A stretch of DNA of 64,000 bases from Areca catechu. Its lineage: Eukaryota; Streptophyta; Magnoliopsida; Arecales; Arecaceae. The notes below the pieces were generated by a model. The model saw only the letters and a program-made list of their open reading frames with translations. It made no database searches and was not told where the DNA came from. Each line of letters starts with the position of its first letter. The stretch's first letter is position 1. The position numbers and the translations under genes are program-made. The stretch is taken from the NCBI GenBank assembly GCA_021397845.1, contig CM038050.1:112209891-112273890 (forward strand), read 5' to 3'. Of this stretch, positions 11,161 to 23,640 are shown in pieces.

Positions 11161-13354
11161 TAAAGAACTTGGCATTGGTTGAAGCCTCTTCCTGAGCCTG
11201 GTGCCCGCACCAACTGGACCCCCAGTTCAGTGATGGCAAAGCAAGGCACTCCTGAAGGCCCACACTCCACTGGCCAGACTCAGTGCCAGTGGAAACAATT
11301 TTGAGACCCCTCTAGTCAAGCTCCCTAACTTGACGGTCTCCCAGGGCCACTCAGGCCCCCCCTTCAAGCCATCCGCCAGCTCTTGGCTCAACTGGAGAGT
11401 TTCCAAGACAAGCAGCTACTAAAGAGGTTGGAAGTAACCATAAAAACAAAAACTCAGTGAAGCAAAAAAGACTTCATTGATGTTGCATGAAAAGTTACAT
11501 CATCAACGGACCCTCGATAGGCTAGGCGGTCCCAAACCAAAAAGGAAGATTCGGGAAGCAAATCAGAGCCTATCCTTTCGCAAGCTCCTTCCTAGGATGA
11601 CAGGTAGGCGTGCTGACACCCTCTTGGGCCTCTACAGCTCCCTTTGGTGGGACTTCCTCAGTGGCAGGAGCAGGCTCCACCTCAGCGATGGTAGTAGGAG
11701 TCATAACTCTCCTTGAGCTTCCACCAAGGCTGCCTGGGACCATGACCTCATCCAGATTCAACTCTAGGAAGAGCTAGGCCACCAAAAATCTGTAGACCCC
11801 GAATCCTTTGATGAAGGAATTCGTGGCTGCCTCCCGGACTTCATCAAAAAAAGCCACCGAGGCCCTGAACATGGGCACTGCCTTGGTGGCCTCCTTCTTG
11901 GTAGCCTCCATCAGGGCCACCGCCCCACCGCCCCAGCTCTGGGAACAACGAATGAAAATGCCACCAGAGATGTTGCCACATTAAATGCCCCCCACTTTCG
12001 TGTCCAGAGAATGAAGCATCGCTCGGGGTGATGGGAGTAACGACCATGCTGACATGGAGGGGCACATCTTCTGTGCCATCAATGCTTCAACTGGACTACC
12101 CCAAAGACCACTTCTTTACATTAATGGCGGGCAGTGCTCAGTTTTCTAATGGAGGGATCATCAATGCCCTGACTGGATCAAGGCATCTATCGTGAACCAA
12201 AGCATCGAGAGGTGCCTGGTGCCGACATGTGGTGGCTTTTGGTTGGCTATGTAGCTTTCAAAAGGCCTTTAGGTATAGGCGGCCAAGGTTCCGCAAAGCT
12301 TCTTTCCTCCTTCTTTGACCCCCTTCTCGTTCTAGCATTGGCCCCCATGTTCTCCTTCTTTGATCCCTCTCCTTTGGCCTGCACTGAGGGAGGGCTCTTG
12401 GTAGAGTTCAGGATTTCAGCCCAAGACCCGAAGGGCCAAATGCTGGCTCTCCAGGAGCAACTGGCCAGTGTCAAGGTGAGGGTGTCTGGTTCAGAGAAGA
12501 AATCCACCGAGCTTGAAGCTTCCCCCATGGATGTGAAGGGTGAGAATCTTCGGTCATAATTGGGGCAGAGAAAGAGGCTGCCTCAAAAGTAGAGGCATCT
12601 AGAGGCACCTCCCGGTTGACAAGACCGGAGATCTTACAGGAGGAGGTGGTGGCCCGGGTCATGGTCACTATGGAAGGGGCCATGGCTGTTGTGGAGATGA
12701 CAGGAGTATCCTGACACGGAGCTGCTATAGCTACCCTTGGAATCACGAGATCAGTGAATTCCAACGAGGAGGCGGCAAAGTCGATGCCAGGCTCTAGAGA
12801 TCCAACAAACTCCTGAGGAAGGGCCCCCATCCATTCAGGTAGGAGGGATTGGCATGTCCCTAGCCACTCCTCGAGGTTAGAGTGCAAGGCCGACCTACCC
12901 TGCTAGTGCCTCCCACACCAATCATGGAGGTTAAGGTCAAAGCCATCTGACGGGCATTGTGCCAATGCTGAGGTGACCCGCTCACCAATCCGGTAAGGAG
13001 CAGAGATGGGGCTTTAGCCCATCTTTCTTTCATCTTGTATGTTAGGATTTCAGGACGTCTCTCGACCTGTCGGGAGCCTCCATTGGATGTAAGAGACTTT
13101 CGATCAATGAAGGTGCCTCTTCCTTTATGATGACTATTCTCTCTTCCTTTCTTTTCTTCTTCTTTTTTTTTGAACTTGAATTTGATGCATGGCCTCCTGG
13201 GCTGCTGGGGGCCTCTCTCCGATGTGAGGAACATTCCAATGAGGGTAATTTTTTTGTTCCCTTCAATCGGAATGCTTTGTATTCCCTCCACTTTGCTTGC
13301 TACTTTTCTTTTCTTTTGCTTGGATTGCTTCTGGGGGGTCTCCTTAGTTTGCCA
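11160..13354. other. GC-rich unassigned region, possibly 3' region of a Tat-type Gypsy element
   Basis: Composition changes sharply from the AT-rich flanks. Several overlapping open frames of 90-166 codons occur on both strands (for example 12860-13360 and 12471-12887 minus, 12212-12559 plus), but none has a domain I recognise, and frames on opposite strands overlap, as GC-rich non-coding DNA often allows. A minus-strand stretch at about 11560-11910 (reading DEVREAATNSFIKGF) resembles in style the C-terminal part of ORFs seen in large plant retroelements. A plus-strand stretch at about 12440-12520 has heptad-like Leu/Val spacing. It lies beside the tandem array at 13355 and probably belongs to the same old element. 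No function claimed. Confidence 0.3.
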
Positions 13355-15655
13355 AGCCATGAGTCAGGTGGCCGACGGTGGGAGTTCAGGGATTTTCCAT
13401 CGACATCCCCGAGTCGTGAGCAAGGCAACCGGATGCAAGGCTTCTAGAATATCCCAGCTCAGTTCACCATGCTGTGAGTCAAGCGGTAGATGGCGGGACT
13501 CTTGGAGTTTCCCGGCGGACATCTCCGGACTATGAGTAAGGCAATGGATGCGGGGCTTCATGAGTTTCATGGATTATAGGTGCCAAACTATGAGTCTCGT
13601 GGTAGATGGTAGGGTTCCAGAAATTCCCAACCATACCCAAGACTATGAGCGGGGTGACTGAGCACGGGTCTATCAAAAGGACTCAGCTCAGAGATTGTTT
13701 AGCTATGGGCCTCGTGGTAGATGGTGGGTTGCCTTACTGCCACCTCAGGGTTATGAGCCCGATTGAAAAGTGTGGGCCTGATGGAGTGGGCTTAGCTTGA
13801 GAGTGCTGAACTGTGAGTCACGCAGTAGATGGTGGGTAGCCTTAACACCATCTCCAGGCTATGAGTTCTTGGGGGGCACCAAGCTTCTCAATTTGCCATG
13901 CTGTGCATCTCGCGGTAGATGGCATCTTGGTGCCACCTCTGGGCTGTGAGCACGACCATGAGGCTATGGGATGCTAAACTTACAGGGTGAACCAAGCTGT
14001 GAGTCACGTGACAGACGACATCTTTGTGTCACCTCCGGGCTATGAGCATGGCTGAGGAAGGTGGGCATGATGGAGGGACTGACTTGAGGGTGTCGAATTA
14101 TGAGTCACACGGCAGATGGTGGGTGGCCCTACCGCCACCTCTGGGCTGTGAGTTCTGGGGGTGCCGAGCTTCGCGATCTCCATGTTGTGAGTCTCGCGAT
14201 AGATGGTACCTTGGTGCCGCCTTCGGGCTGTGAACATGGCTGAGGAAGGCGGGCCTGATGGAGGGCCCGGCTTGAGGGTGCCAAACTATTAGTCATGCGG
14301 TACGTGGCGGGTGACCTCGCCACCACCTCTAGGCTATGAGCTTAGCTAAGGAAGGTGGGCCTGATGGTGGGGGCTTGAGGGTGTCGAATTATGAGTCACG
14401 CAGTAGGTGGCGGGTTACCCTGTCCACCTCCGGGCTATGAGCTCGGCTAGTGAGCACGGGCCTGATGGAGTGGGCCTGGCTCGCTGATGAAAAGTTGCCA
14501 TGCTGTGAGTCTCATGGTAGATGGCATCTTGGTGCCGTCTCCGGGCTATGAGCATGATTGAGGAAGGTAGGGCTGATGGAGGGCCCAGCTTGAGGGTGCC
14601 AAATTGTGAGTCACATGGTAGGTGGCGGGTTGCCCCGCCACCATCTCCATGCTATGAGCTCGGTTGAGGAAGGCGGGCCTGATGGAGAGCCTGGATTGAT
14701 GGTGATGAATTGTGAGTCACACGGTAGTTGGCAGGTTGCCCCGCCACCACCTTCGAGCTGTGAGCTTGGCTGGTAGCACGGCCTTGATGGAGTGGGCCCA
14801 GCTCACTGATGAGAAGTTGCAATGCTGTGCATCTCGCAGTAGATGGCATCTTGGTGCCACCTCTGGGCTGTGAGTATGGCTGAGGAAGGCATGCTTAATG
14901 GAGGGCCTGGCTTGAGGGTGCCGAACTGTGAGTCATGCGGTAGGTGGTGGGTTGCCTCGTCGACACCTCTGGGCTATGAGCACAGTTGAGGAAGGTGGGC
15001 CTGATGGAGGGCCCAAGTTGAGGATGCCAAATTATGAGTCACGTGGTAGGTGACAGGTTGCCCGGCCGCCACCTCTGGGTTGTGAGCTCAACTGGTGAGC
15101 ACGGGCCTGATGGAGTGGGCCCGGCTTGCTGATGAGAAGTTGCCATGCTGTGAGTCTCACAATAGATGGCATCTTGGTGCCACCTCCTGGTTATGAGCAT
15201 GGTTGAGGAAGGCAGGCTTGATGGCGGGCTCGATTTGAGGGTGCCGAACTGTGAGTCACAAGATAGGTGGTGGGTTGTCCCGCAGCAACCTTCGAGCTGT
15301 GAGCTTGGTTAAGGAAGGCGGGCCTGATGGAGGGCTTGGCTTGAGGGTGTTGAAATGTGAGTCATGCGGTAGGTGGTGGGTTGCCCCGCCACCACCTCCG
15401 GGCTGTGAGCTTGGCTACTGAGCGCGGGCTAGATGGAGTGGGCCTGGCTCGCTGATGAGAAGTTGCCAAGCTGTGAGTCTCACGGAAGACGGCATCTTGG
15501 TGCCACCTCCGGGTTGTGCGCATGGTTGAGGAAGGCAAGCCTGATGGAGGACCTAACTTGAGGGTGCCGAACTATGAGTCACGCGGTAGGTAGCAGGTTG
15601 CCCCACCACCTCCTCCGGGCTGTGAGCTCAGCTGAGGAAGGCGGGCCTGATGGAG
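13355..15655. repeat. Tandem array, ~107 bp monomer, 322-323 bp higher-order period
   Basis: About twenty diverged monomers of roughly 100-115 bp, each with a (C/T)TGTGAGTC(A/T)CGCGGTAG(A/G)TGG core and a CTCCGGGCTGTGAGC core. The landmark GATGA(G/A)AAGTTGC occurs at 14486, 14808, 15131 and 15454, i.e. every 322-323 bp, so three monomer types form a higher-order unit in that part. Monomers before about 14300 are more diverged. Each monomer has a dyad at the same site: for example GGTGGCGGG/CCCGCCACC at 14621-14642 in one type and GGCATCTTGGTGCC at 14523-14536 in another. The array is interrupted at 15655 by Copia-2 and resumes at 25460. Short open frames here are by-products. Confidence 0.85.
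15651..15655. repeat. Target site duplication of Copia-2 (left)
   Basis: TGGAG, repeated at 25455-25459 after the CA of the right LTR. The monomer text reads through from GGGCCTGATGGAG to GACCCGACTTGAGG once the element is removed. Confidence 0.88.
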
Positions 15656-18212
15656 TGATAGAAAAGTGCTGTAAGAGCCAATCATTGTAAGGGCCTTTTT
15701 TTTGTATTCTTCCAACTCTTGTATGACATTATATATTAATAAAGGCATCTGTTTTCATCATATACTGTTGTGTCTTATTTATGATTATGATGAACCCCAT
15801 AGATTAGAGCAATGGAATTAGGGTTATGATGAAGTTCATAACAGTGAGACCTAATTTCCTATAAACCCTAATCTAAAATGTTCCTAGTCATTGGACCATT
15901 GATTCGGGGATCAATGTATGAATCTGGTAAGACTAGCTTATCCTATGTATGCTCAGATGATGAGAGTGGTTGGTCTCACAACCACTTATGTAGAGACACT
16001 AATACAAGGATAAGGGTGCTCATCAGGGTATGAGTACACTGAACTGATCCGTACCGGGACTATCTTATGGAAGTCTTACTACTTGTCAAAAGATAGATCC
16101 CTGAGTAAGAGTTGTGCATGTGATCTTTAGACCTGAGGTCACCATGGTTCCTTATGCACACTAAGCCATATTTTGGTTCATACTCATTCATGCCATTACG
16201 ACATGTATGGGGTGTTCTGGATATGGTGGAAGGTGTATGGAGGATATGAGTGGACCAACAAGGAATTGATCATTCCTAGTAAGAGGAATTGTTATCTTAT
16301 GCAATCTCTTCGATGAGTAACTTAAGGAGCCTTTGATCAAAGCAAGATGAGATTAGTTGAATCTAATCAGTCATCAGCTGAGTCCTCACTATCGAGTTGA
16401 GATTCGATATGATTAAGTGTTAGGGTTTGACATCTATCCATACCTATCACTTAATCGGGATAATGGGAGATCGAAAGATTGAATTGCATGGTAACTTACT
16501 ACTGAAGGGTATTTTGATAATTTCTACCAAATTTCTCATCTTCCGGGTAGGCATGACATGTTGCTAGACATCAATCTTTTCTTGTAGGTATTCATGAACC
16601 AATTGGATTGGTTTCATGAGTCAATTCAATGGATGGTTTGAATTTGACAATTAGATGAGGTAGTTTGACCTAATTAGGTCAATCAGATTTGATTGGATCG
16701 AATCGGCTCAAACCTAAACCTACTGCTGGCTAGATGTGGAACCCAATGGGTCACACACACTAGAGAATTGGACAAGGAAGTCATTCATGATTTAATTAGG
16801 GTTATAGTATCCTAATTGGTTAGCTAGGTGACACACTAGCATGTGTAGGCTAACCTAATTCCTAAACCCAATTCGATTGGGTCCGGTTGTTGGCTAAATG
16901 GACTAATCAATTTATGGGAGACCTAAATTGGGTTATGTTCTAAGAAGGATGAATTTTTCAGATTTTATCTGATATTTTTTGGAGGTTTTATCTCGGAATT
17001 ATGAAGAGTCCCTAAGGGATAGGACTCTTGATACCTAAATGACATGTTGACATTCAAAAGGGCCTAGAAGGGTCTATAGTTTTTTGATTAGAAAAATTTT
17101 TATATGGTCTAGAAGGGCCTAGAAGGGTCTTATTTAATGCCCTTTCATTTGACACCCATATTGCATATACTTTGACTTTGTCAAAGGTAGCATATGGCAT
17201 GGAAAAAGGTTGACCGAATTATAAAGAGAAGCGACTCTTCATTTGGCACGCAGAAAGGACCAAGAGTCCTTCTGTAGATGAGTTTCTTCTATTGATTGGA
17301 CTTCTTCTAATCTTTATCTTTATCTCCATGCCCTTTTATGAAGGATTTGACTAGTCAATGATTTTTGAATTGGCGTGAAGAAGGAAAGGATGAATGGCGC
17401 ACATGAAAGGTTGCGACTTTTCATGAGAGGGCACACGGTTTGAAGCAGAGTCTTTATGCTTTCAGATCTCTTTGGTTTTCTCTGACTTTTGGAAAATGAG
17501 AAGATGCCTCTTGGCTCTTCCAGAGACTGGTACATGCCATGTGGTTTGAGAAGATTTCATTTGGACATGAAGAGATGTTAGATAAGACTCCTGAATCCTA
17601 AAGAGTCTTATCAGATATGAAGAAACATATCTGATAAGATATTTTGGGATGTGTTTCATGTCCCTTAAGAAACTATTTAAAGGGTGTACGGTGGAATGAA
17701 ATGAATATTCATTCAGTCATCTGAAATAGGAGTCTAGATTCTACCGTATTATCCATCTGAGTTTTTCTCTCTCCCTCTTCCTTTCTTTATGACAAGACTT
17801 GTCTTGTTAAGACAAGGTCTTTTCTATTAGGACAAGGTTTTGTTTTAGGATATAAGCATAAGGGGTCCTAAAAGAGAGTTGTCCTAAAACCAAGAGTGGT
17901 TTAGAAGAGTGTCCAAAGAGTCCTATAGTGGGATAGTGAGTCCTACAAAGGCCAAAGTCCAAAAGGCTGCCGAAGGAGTCCTACCCGGGGAAGCAACTTC
18001 AAGAAGTTCTTCCTTGTTCAAATCTTGTGTGGATCACCGCTGGAGGACTTACACTTGTGAGTCTAGTGGAAGAAGTGAAATATAGCACTCCAGGTATGTT
18101 TCATTAACCTTCTTTTATGACATATTAGTTGTAATCGAATAAGGGATCTTGGGAATTAGAGTTTTTAACTGATAAAATGTTATCTTTATGCATGAAATTT
18201 TATAATTCAGTC
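15656..18212 (+). repeat. Copia-2 5' LTR (about 2.56 kb, 3' end missing)
   Basis: Begins TGATAGAAAAGTGC, like a diverged Copia-1 LTR start. 16425-18212 aligns with 23641 to about 25417. The right LTR has a further ~37 bp ending in CCCAACA, absent here: the left copy jumps from TTCAGTC to leader sequence at 18213, so LTR end and primer-binding site were lost together. Confidence 0.82.
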
Positions 18213-19343
18213 CATGCTATGATATGATTGCTATGTACATCATGCAATGTTATGCATATACTAGATTGATATGCCTATATGCTAGACACTAGTTAGGGTT
18301 TTTTAACACTTAAACCCTAATCTTTAAAATATGTCAAGATATATTTTTTTTAGTCACATTTTGAAATTAGGTTGTCCTAACATAACGGTGGATGTCTGTT
18401 ATGTTGTAAGGTTGTCCTAGAATGATGACACATTTAGCATATATTTTGCATCATATCATATATGTATAGTTTTCTATTATAAGTACATTATGATATGTTA
18501 AATAGTATTAGAATGTGTTTGAGACCATCAAAGCCCTCATTAAAAATCATATTTAGTCTTAGTATCAAATTAATCATGATGCAGAACCAATTAGGGTTTG
18601 ATCAGCCAAGTGGTGTCTAGGCAAGTGGTTCTGGGAATGTAAAGGGATTAAGGTTTATTAATTGGTTCCGTTGTCTAACCTGGCCAATTTAATTGGTGTC
18701 TAAGGAAAGCAACGGGAGGACCCCTCACCCCTTCCACTTACCTGGCCAATTTGGTCATATCTAAACCTTAACTTGAGAATGCTAATTGATTATGTATACT
18801 ATAATTTGCCTTCCTTCATGCTAAGCCAAATTAATATCAAAACTATAGTAGGTTTGTTGTGTAACACAAAATCTACTCTAGGGTTTGATATGAAATTTGT
18901 ATTGGTGCACTTAGTGCTTTATGACATGGTTGAAATTGTTGCTTTGTTTGTAACACAAGGGCAACAATCTTCAATTATAGCTATATAGAAATGAAGGGTT
19001 TGACTAAACTAAGACATTATAGTTTGTTGTGTAACACAAGACTATAAGTGTCTTAGAGGCAAAGATAATTGTTGAGAATTGCACAGGTTGCAATTGGAAA
19101 GTAAGTCCTACCTTTGAACTTATTAGTGTTTGTTGTGTAACACAAGGCACTAATGAGCAATTAGGATCTCAACCCCATTAAGGAAACCGGGAAGGTTTAT
19201 CGTTTACTATAAAATGAGGGTCATGGTATTTGAAGAAAATAGTGGGAGACATAATTAGATAGTAAGTCCTTATCTAGTTATGAATGTCATTCTTGAGTGG
19301 TCTACTGATATTTTTCTTTAATTAAATATAGGATATTTAAATA
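18213..19343 (+). ncRNA. Copia-2 structured leader with hairpin series
   Basis: Matches the Copia-1 leader in order and content. Inverted repeats: 18381-18388/18396-18403; 18847-18853/18871-18877; 18935-18942/18961-18968; 19009-19023/19041-19056 (15 pairs, one bulge); 19119-19129/19147-19157; 19250-19261/19271-19282. Four enclose a near-constant loop, TTGTTGTGTAACACAAG or a close variant. Compared with Copia-1, the loop has become partly self-complementary (TTGTGT/ACACAA), and stems have changed on both arms while still pairing. A Copia/Gypsy-shared block lies at 18608-18755. Confidence 0.68.
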
Positions 19344-21930
19344 ATGGCTTCAAACTTATCACTGAGTGGCATCTTGGATGCTAATAAGTTAATCGGTTCA
19401 AACTATATGCACTGGTTGAGGAAGAAGGCTGATGAAGCCTGTTTCCATTACAACATGTTTGGGCATTGGAAGAAGGATTACAAGACTTGTCTTGCAAATG
19501 TGAAGCTAGATGCAAGTGGTGCATCTAGGGGTTTGTACATGATACAAACCAATTTATCATTGAGTGCTTTTATTTCTAATTCATGGGTATTAGATACCGC
19601 ATATGGATCTCATATATGCAAATCATTGCAGGGACTCCACAGAATTAAAATTTGAAGAAAGGTGATTTCAAATTATATGGGGCAAGTGGAGAACCCATAT
19701 ATGCTAAAGCTTGGGCACTTATCTTCTGTTATTACCCTCGAGTAATATCATAAGGTTGGAAGAATGCTACTATGTACCAAATATTGTAAGAAATATTATT
19801 TCTATCCCCTTGTTATTACAACAGGGATATGAAATAAGTGTAAAGAGCAGTGACTGCTCTATTCTTTATAATAATAAAATATTTGGACATGGATCTTTTA
19901 TAAATAGTCTTCTAACTTTGAAACTCAATGATAATATTTTTCTTGTTGATGATAAGAAGAGAAAAAGAGATAATGACAATGTCACATATATCTGGTACTG
20001 CCGATTAGGTCATATCAATGAGTCAAGAATAATTACTTTGACTCTAATGATTTCCAAACATTAGGAACTTGTGAATCTTGTCTCAAAGGAAAAATGACTA
20101 AGTCTCCATTCACTGGACATGGAAAAAGAGCAACTGAATTGTTAGGTCTTATACATACTGATGTATGTGGACCTATGTCAACTCAGGCCAGAGGAAGATA
20201 TTCTTATTTCATCACTTTTATTGATGATTTATCAAGGTTTAGTTATGTGTATCTTATGAAACACAAGTCTGAAGCTTTTGATGGGTTTAAAGAATATCAA
20301 AGTATGGTTGAAAAACAAACTGGACTTAGTATTAAAACTCTTCATTCTGATCGAGGAGGTGAATACTTGTCTAGTGAGTTTTTGAACCATCTCAAAGACA
20401 AAGGCATTATTTCTGTATGGACTCCTCCTTATACACCCCAGTTAAATGGAGTGACAGAAAGGAGAAATCGCACCTTATTAGATATGGTGAGGTCCATGAT
20501 GAGCTTCACAGATCTTCCCATTTCCTTTTGGGGACATGCTCTGGAAATAGCTGCATATATATTAAACAGGGTTCCGTCTAAGTCAGTAAGTAGCACTCCA
20601 TATGAGTTATGGAATGGCAAGAGACCAAATCTTAAATACTTAAAGATTTGAGATTGCCACGCTTATGTCAAGAATAATTTTGGACATAAGTTATGTGCTA
20701 GGGCTGAAAAATGTAGGTTTGTTGGTTATCCAAAAGAGGTTGTTGGATACCTCTTTTATAATACTACTGAGCAAAAGATAATTGTCAGTAGGCATGCTAC
20801 ATTCTTGGAGCAAGAATTTAACCAAGAAAGAAGTAGTAATTCTTCACTTGAGTTATGTGAAGAACTGAACCAACAAACTGATGAGCCTTCAAGAGATATT
20901 CCTCAACCAAAAGTTCTTGAGGATCAAGAACAGCCACAATACACACCTCCTCTCCGAAGGTCAGAGAGGGTGCGGGGAGCACCTCTTAGATATGGCTTTG
21001 TCATCGGAGATGATAATGAAGCCAGTATCATACAGAATGATGATTCTGTGACCTATTCGTAAGTTGTCGAGAGTAGAGACTCCGACAAATGGCTAAGTGC
21101 CATGAAATCTGAAATGGACTTCATGTATTCCAATCAGATTTGGACTTTGGTAGATCTACCTGAAGGAATTAACCCAATAGGGTGTAAATGGGTCTCCAAG
21201 AAAAAGATTGGAGTAGATGGTCAAATTGAGATCTACAAGGCTAGACTGGTAGCAAAAGGTTTTAGATAGAAACATGGTATAGACTATGATGAAACTTTTT
21301 CTCTAGTAGCCATGCTGAAGTCCATTCGGATAATGCTTGCCATTGCAGCATACCATGACTATGAGATCTGGCAGATGGATGTAAAGACTACTTTCCTCAA
21401 TGAAAACCTTGAGGAAGAAGTCTATATGTCACAGCCAGAGGGTTTTGTCTTAAGTGGGAGACCAAATCAGGTATGCAAATTAAAGAAGTCTATTTACGGA
21501 CTTAAGCAATCATCGAGGAGTTGGAACATCCATTTTGATGAAATAATTAAAGGATTTGGTTTTGTCAAAAATGTGGATGAACCATGTGTGTATAAGAAGA
21601 CAAGTGGGAGTGTACTTGTTTTCTTGGTTTTGTATGTGGATGATATACTGATCATTGGGAATGATATCCTAATGTTGTAATCGGTTAAGACTTGGCTATC
21701 ATCAAAGTTTTCCATGAAGGATTTGGTAGAAGCATCCTATATACTGGATATAAGGATCTATAGAGATAGATCCAAGAGGATGCTAGGCTTATCATAATCC
21801 AGGTACATTGACTTGGTGTTGAAGAGATTCAACATGGATGGTAGTAAGAAAGGTTACTTGCCAATGAGTCAAGGTATACATCTCTCTAAAAATATGTCTC
21901 CTAAGACATCGGAAGAAAGAGAGAGGATGA
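19344..21930 (+). pseudogene. Copia-2 gag-pol remnant
   Basis: Starts MASNLSLSGILD like Copia-1 gag, but after about 27 residues it jumps to the zinc knuckle (CFHYNMFGHWKKD, its third Cys lost), so most of gag is deleted. Then come protease (LDTA), the integrase zinc region (one His position reads CRLGH), and the integrase core in the longest open piece (20094-20651: IDDLSR, SDRGGEY, ERRNRT) ended by TGA at 20649-20651. A variable linker (20805-21062) and the reverse transcriptase N-terminal half (21312-21680, DVKTTFLNE and YVDD) follow. Stops and shifts separate all pieces. Copia similarity ends near 21930; the rest of RT and all of RNase H are gone. Confidence 0.9.
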
Positions 21931-22227
21931 CTTACCTAGTGAGTTTTTTGGTCCTAATGTTTCTTTTGAGAGTGAAACACCAAATGAGTGTCCACCACCA
22001 AGTGTTCCTGAGAGAAAGGAGAGAATTGAAAGGATCTTGGATGACCAGATCATTACTACTAGAAATAAAGGCTACCAACGTTATCTAGTTAGATGGCAAG
22101 GATGTCCTGAATCTGAAGACTCCTGGATTTCCTGAGAGGACCTACAACAAATCGACCCGGATGCATTAGAAGCTTATCAAGCCAACCCTCACTCGATAGG
22201 GTCGAGTTCCTCCCACCCCGGGAGAAT
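21931..22227 (+). pseudogene. Chromovirus chromodomain and 3' end of pol (Gypsy-5 fragment)
   Basis: In frame, about 22015-22150 reads ERIERILDDQII...YLVRWQGCPESEDSWIS, the hallmark of the chromodomain at the C-terminus of plant Gypsy chromovirus integrases, which binds histone marks and steers integration. One stop interrupts the end of the domain (near 22134). A GGTCGAG(T)TCC...CCCACCCCGGGAGAAT purine/pyrimidine signature follows and ends at the LTR start. Everything upstream of the chromodomain linker is missing, cut at the Copia-2 junction. Confidence 0.85.
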
Positions 22228-23640
22228 TGGTGTGGGAACCAGAATCAGGAAAAGACTCCAACCTATTCAATTCAAGTCTGAGTCCTTATGGTTGGATTAG
22301 TCCTGTAATTTCTCTTTCAATTTTGAGTCCAAATAATCTTGTAAATAATTTCGAGTCCATATGGGGTCTGGTCTAGTTGAAGTCAAAGTCTTAGTCCAAT
22401 TAATTTCGAGTCCATGCTGGGTCGGGTCCAATTTGAAGCCTTAGTCCAGTTGAAAGTCAGATTTTGAAGCATCAAGACAAGTCCAAAGCCAAGTGGTGCC
22501 ACATGCCACTTGCCATCTTAGCGCCACATCAGCTACCACTTGCCACCTCAGCGCCATCTCAGCTAGAAGCCACCTCATCAAGTGGTCCCCACTATGGTGC
22601 CACTTGTCATGGGTTGAAGGAACTCCAAGAGGGCGCCCAAGAAGAAAGTTTGAATTCAAAATGATGGTTGGCCACCCTCTTCCACAAATCAAGCATCAAG
22701 GCCTACAAATCCTCTAACTCTCCTTGTAATCCTCCACATTTTAGGGATTTTCAAATTTTAAAGATTTACCCTCTTCCACAAATCAAGCATCAAGGCCTAT
22801 AAATCCTCTAACTCTCCTTGTAATCCTCCACATTTTAGGGATTTTCAAATTTTAAAGATTTGTAAGGCTCCTATTAAAGACTTTGGGATGCCCCATTGTA
22901 AGGGAAATGGATGAATAAAATTTTTGGCTTGGATTATTCTTTCTATGTGATTGTCTTTGTGTCTATGTGGTTTAGTCTTTCTCCTCTTCCACGCCCACTC
23001 TAGTTCCTCCCTTCTTCCATCTCCAACGCCCAAGGACTCCTTTCTTCCTCTCCAATCTCAAGAGAGCCTTCAACATGCAAAGGTGAATCAAGAGGATCAA
23101 CACAAGGAGACCAACCTGTTCCATCTCAAGCACTCCACCATGGCGCCAAGAAGGATCCCCATCAATGCTTCATCCACCTCTCTTCCCTTTCTCCATTTCA
23201 TGTTTTGTTAAGTTCTTTCATCTTAGGGATTTCTTTGTTGCAGGGTTCCCTGGAATTCCGACTTCAAGAGGAAGGATCTCTTGCCACCAATCCAGAAAAC
23301 AAGAAGAGTCTCCAACCTGTAGCATGGCCTGGTCATCTGGAAGATCCCCTCAAGAGTGATATTATTCTTATTGAAAAATCAATGCCAGGTAAGTCAGTAT
23401 CAATTAGGTCTGAGACATTAATCTGACTAGCATGACTGGTGGTTTTAATTCTGTCCTATTTCTTTATTATTTTGAAGTCTCGGTAATTAGGGTTATGCAT
23501 GATCATTCAAGTTTGCTTCATTAACTTATCTTTGATAAATTATGCTGAACTCTTCATATGTCGATAGAACTTGCCAATTAATCTTCGCTAATCTCCTTTA
23601 GAGTTGCATAGTTTCATCTTCACTTTGCATCCCTTACCAG
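22228..23640 (+). repeat. Gypsy-5 3' LTR, truncated at its 3' end
   Basis: Starts TGGTGTGGGAACC right after the purine tract, in the same position as the LTR start of Gypsy-3 (TGGTGGGGATAC on the minus strand). It holds a duplicated ~66-bp segment (CTCTTCCACAAATCAAGCAT, starting near 22677 and 22770). A TATAAAT-like box near 22798 is followed by a CCTTGTAATCC tract. The right end joins Copia-2 LTR sequence at 23640/23641 without a CA end or primer-binding site, so it is truncated. Confidence 0.72.

Noticed and set aside
12471..13360. Overlapping minus-strand open frames of 138 and 166 codons as a possible gene
   Set aside because: No recognised domain, low-complexity Lys/Ser/Thr text, opposite-strand frames equally long, GC-rich context; not enough to call a CDS.
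13606..14849. Short ORFs inside the tandem array
   Set aside because: They follow the repeat and change frame with monomer length; not protein repeats.
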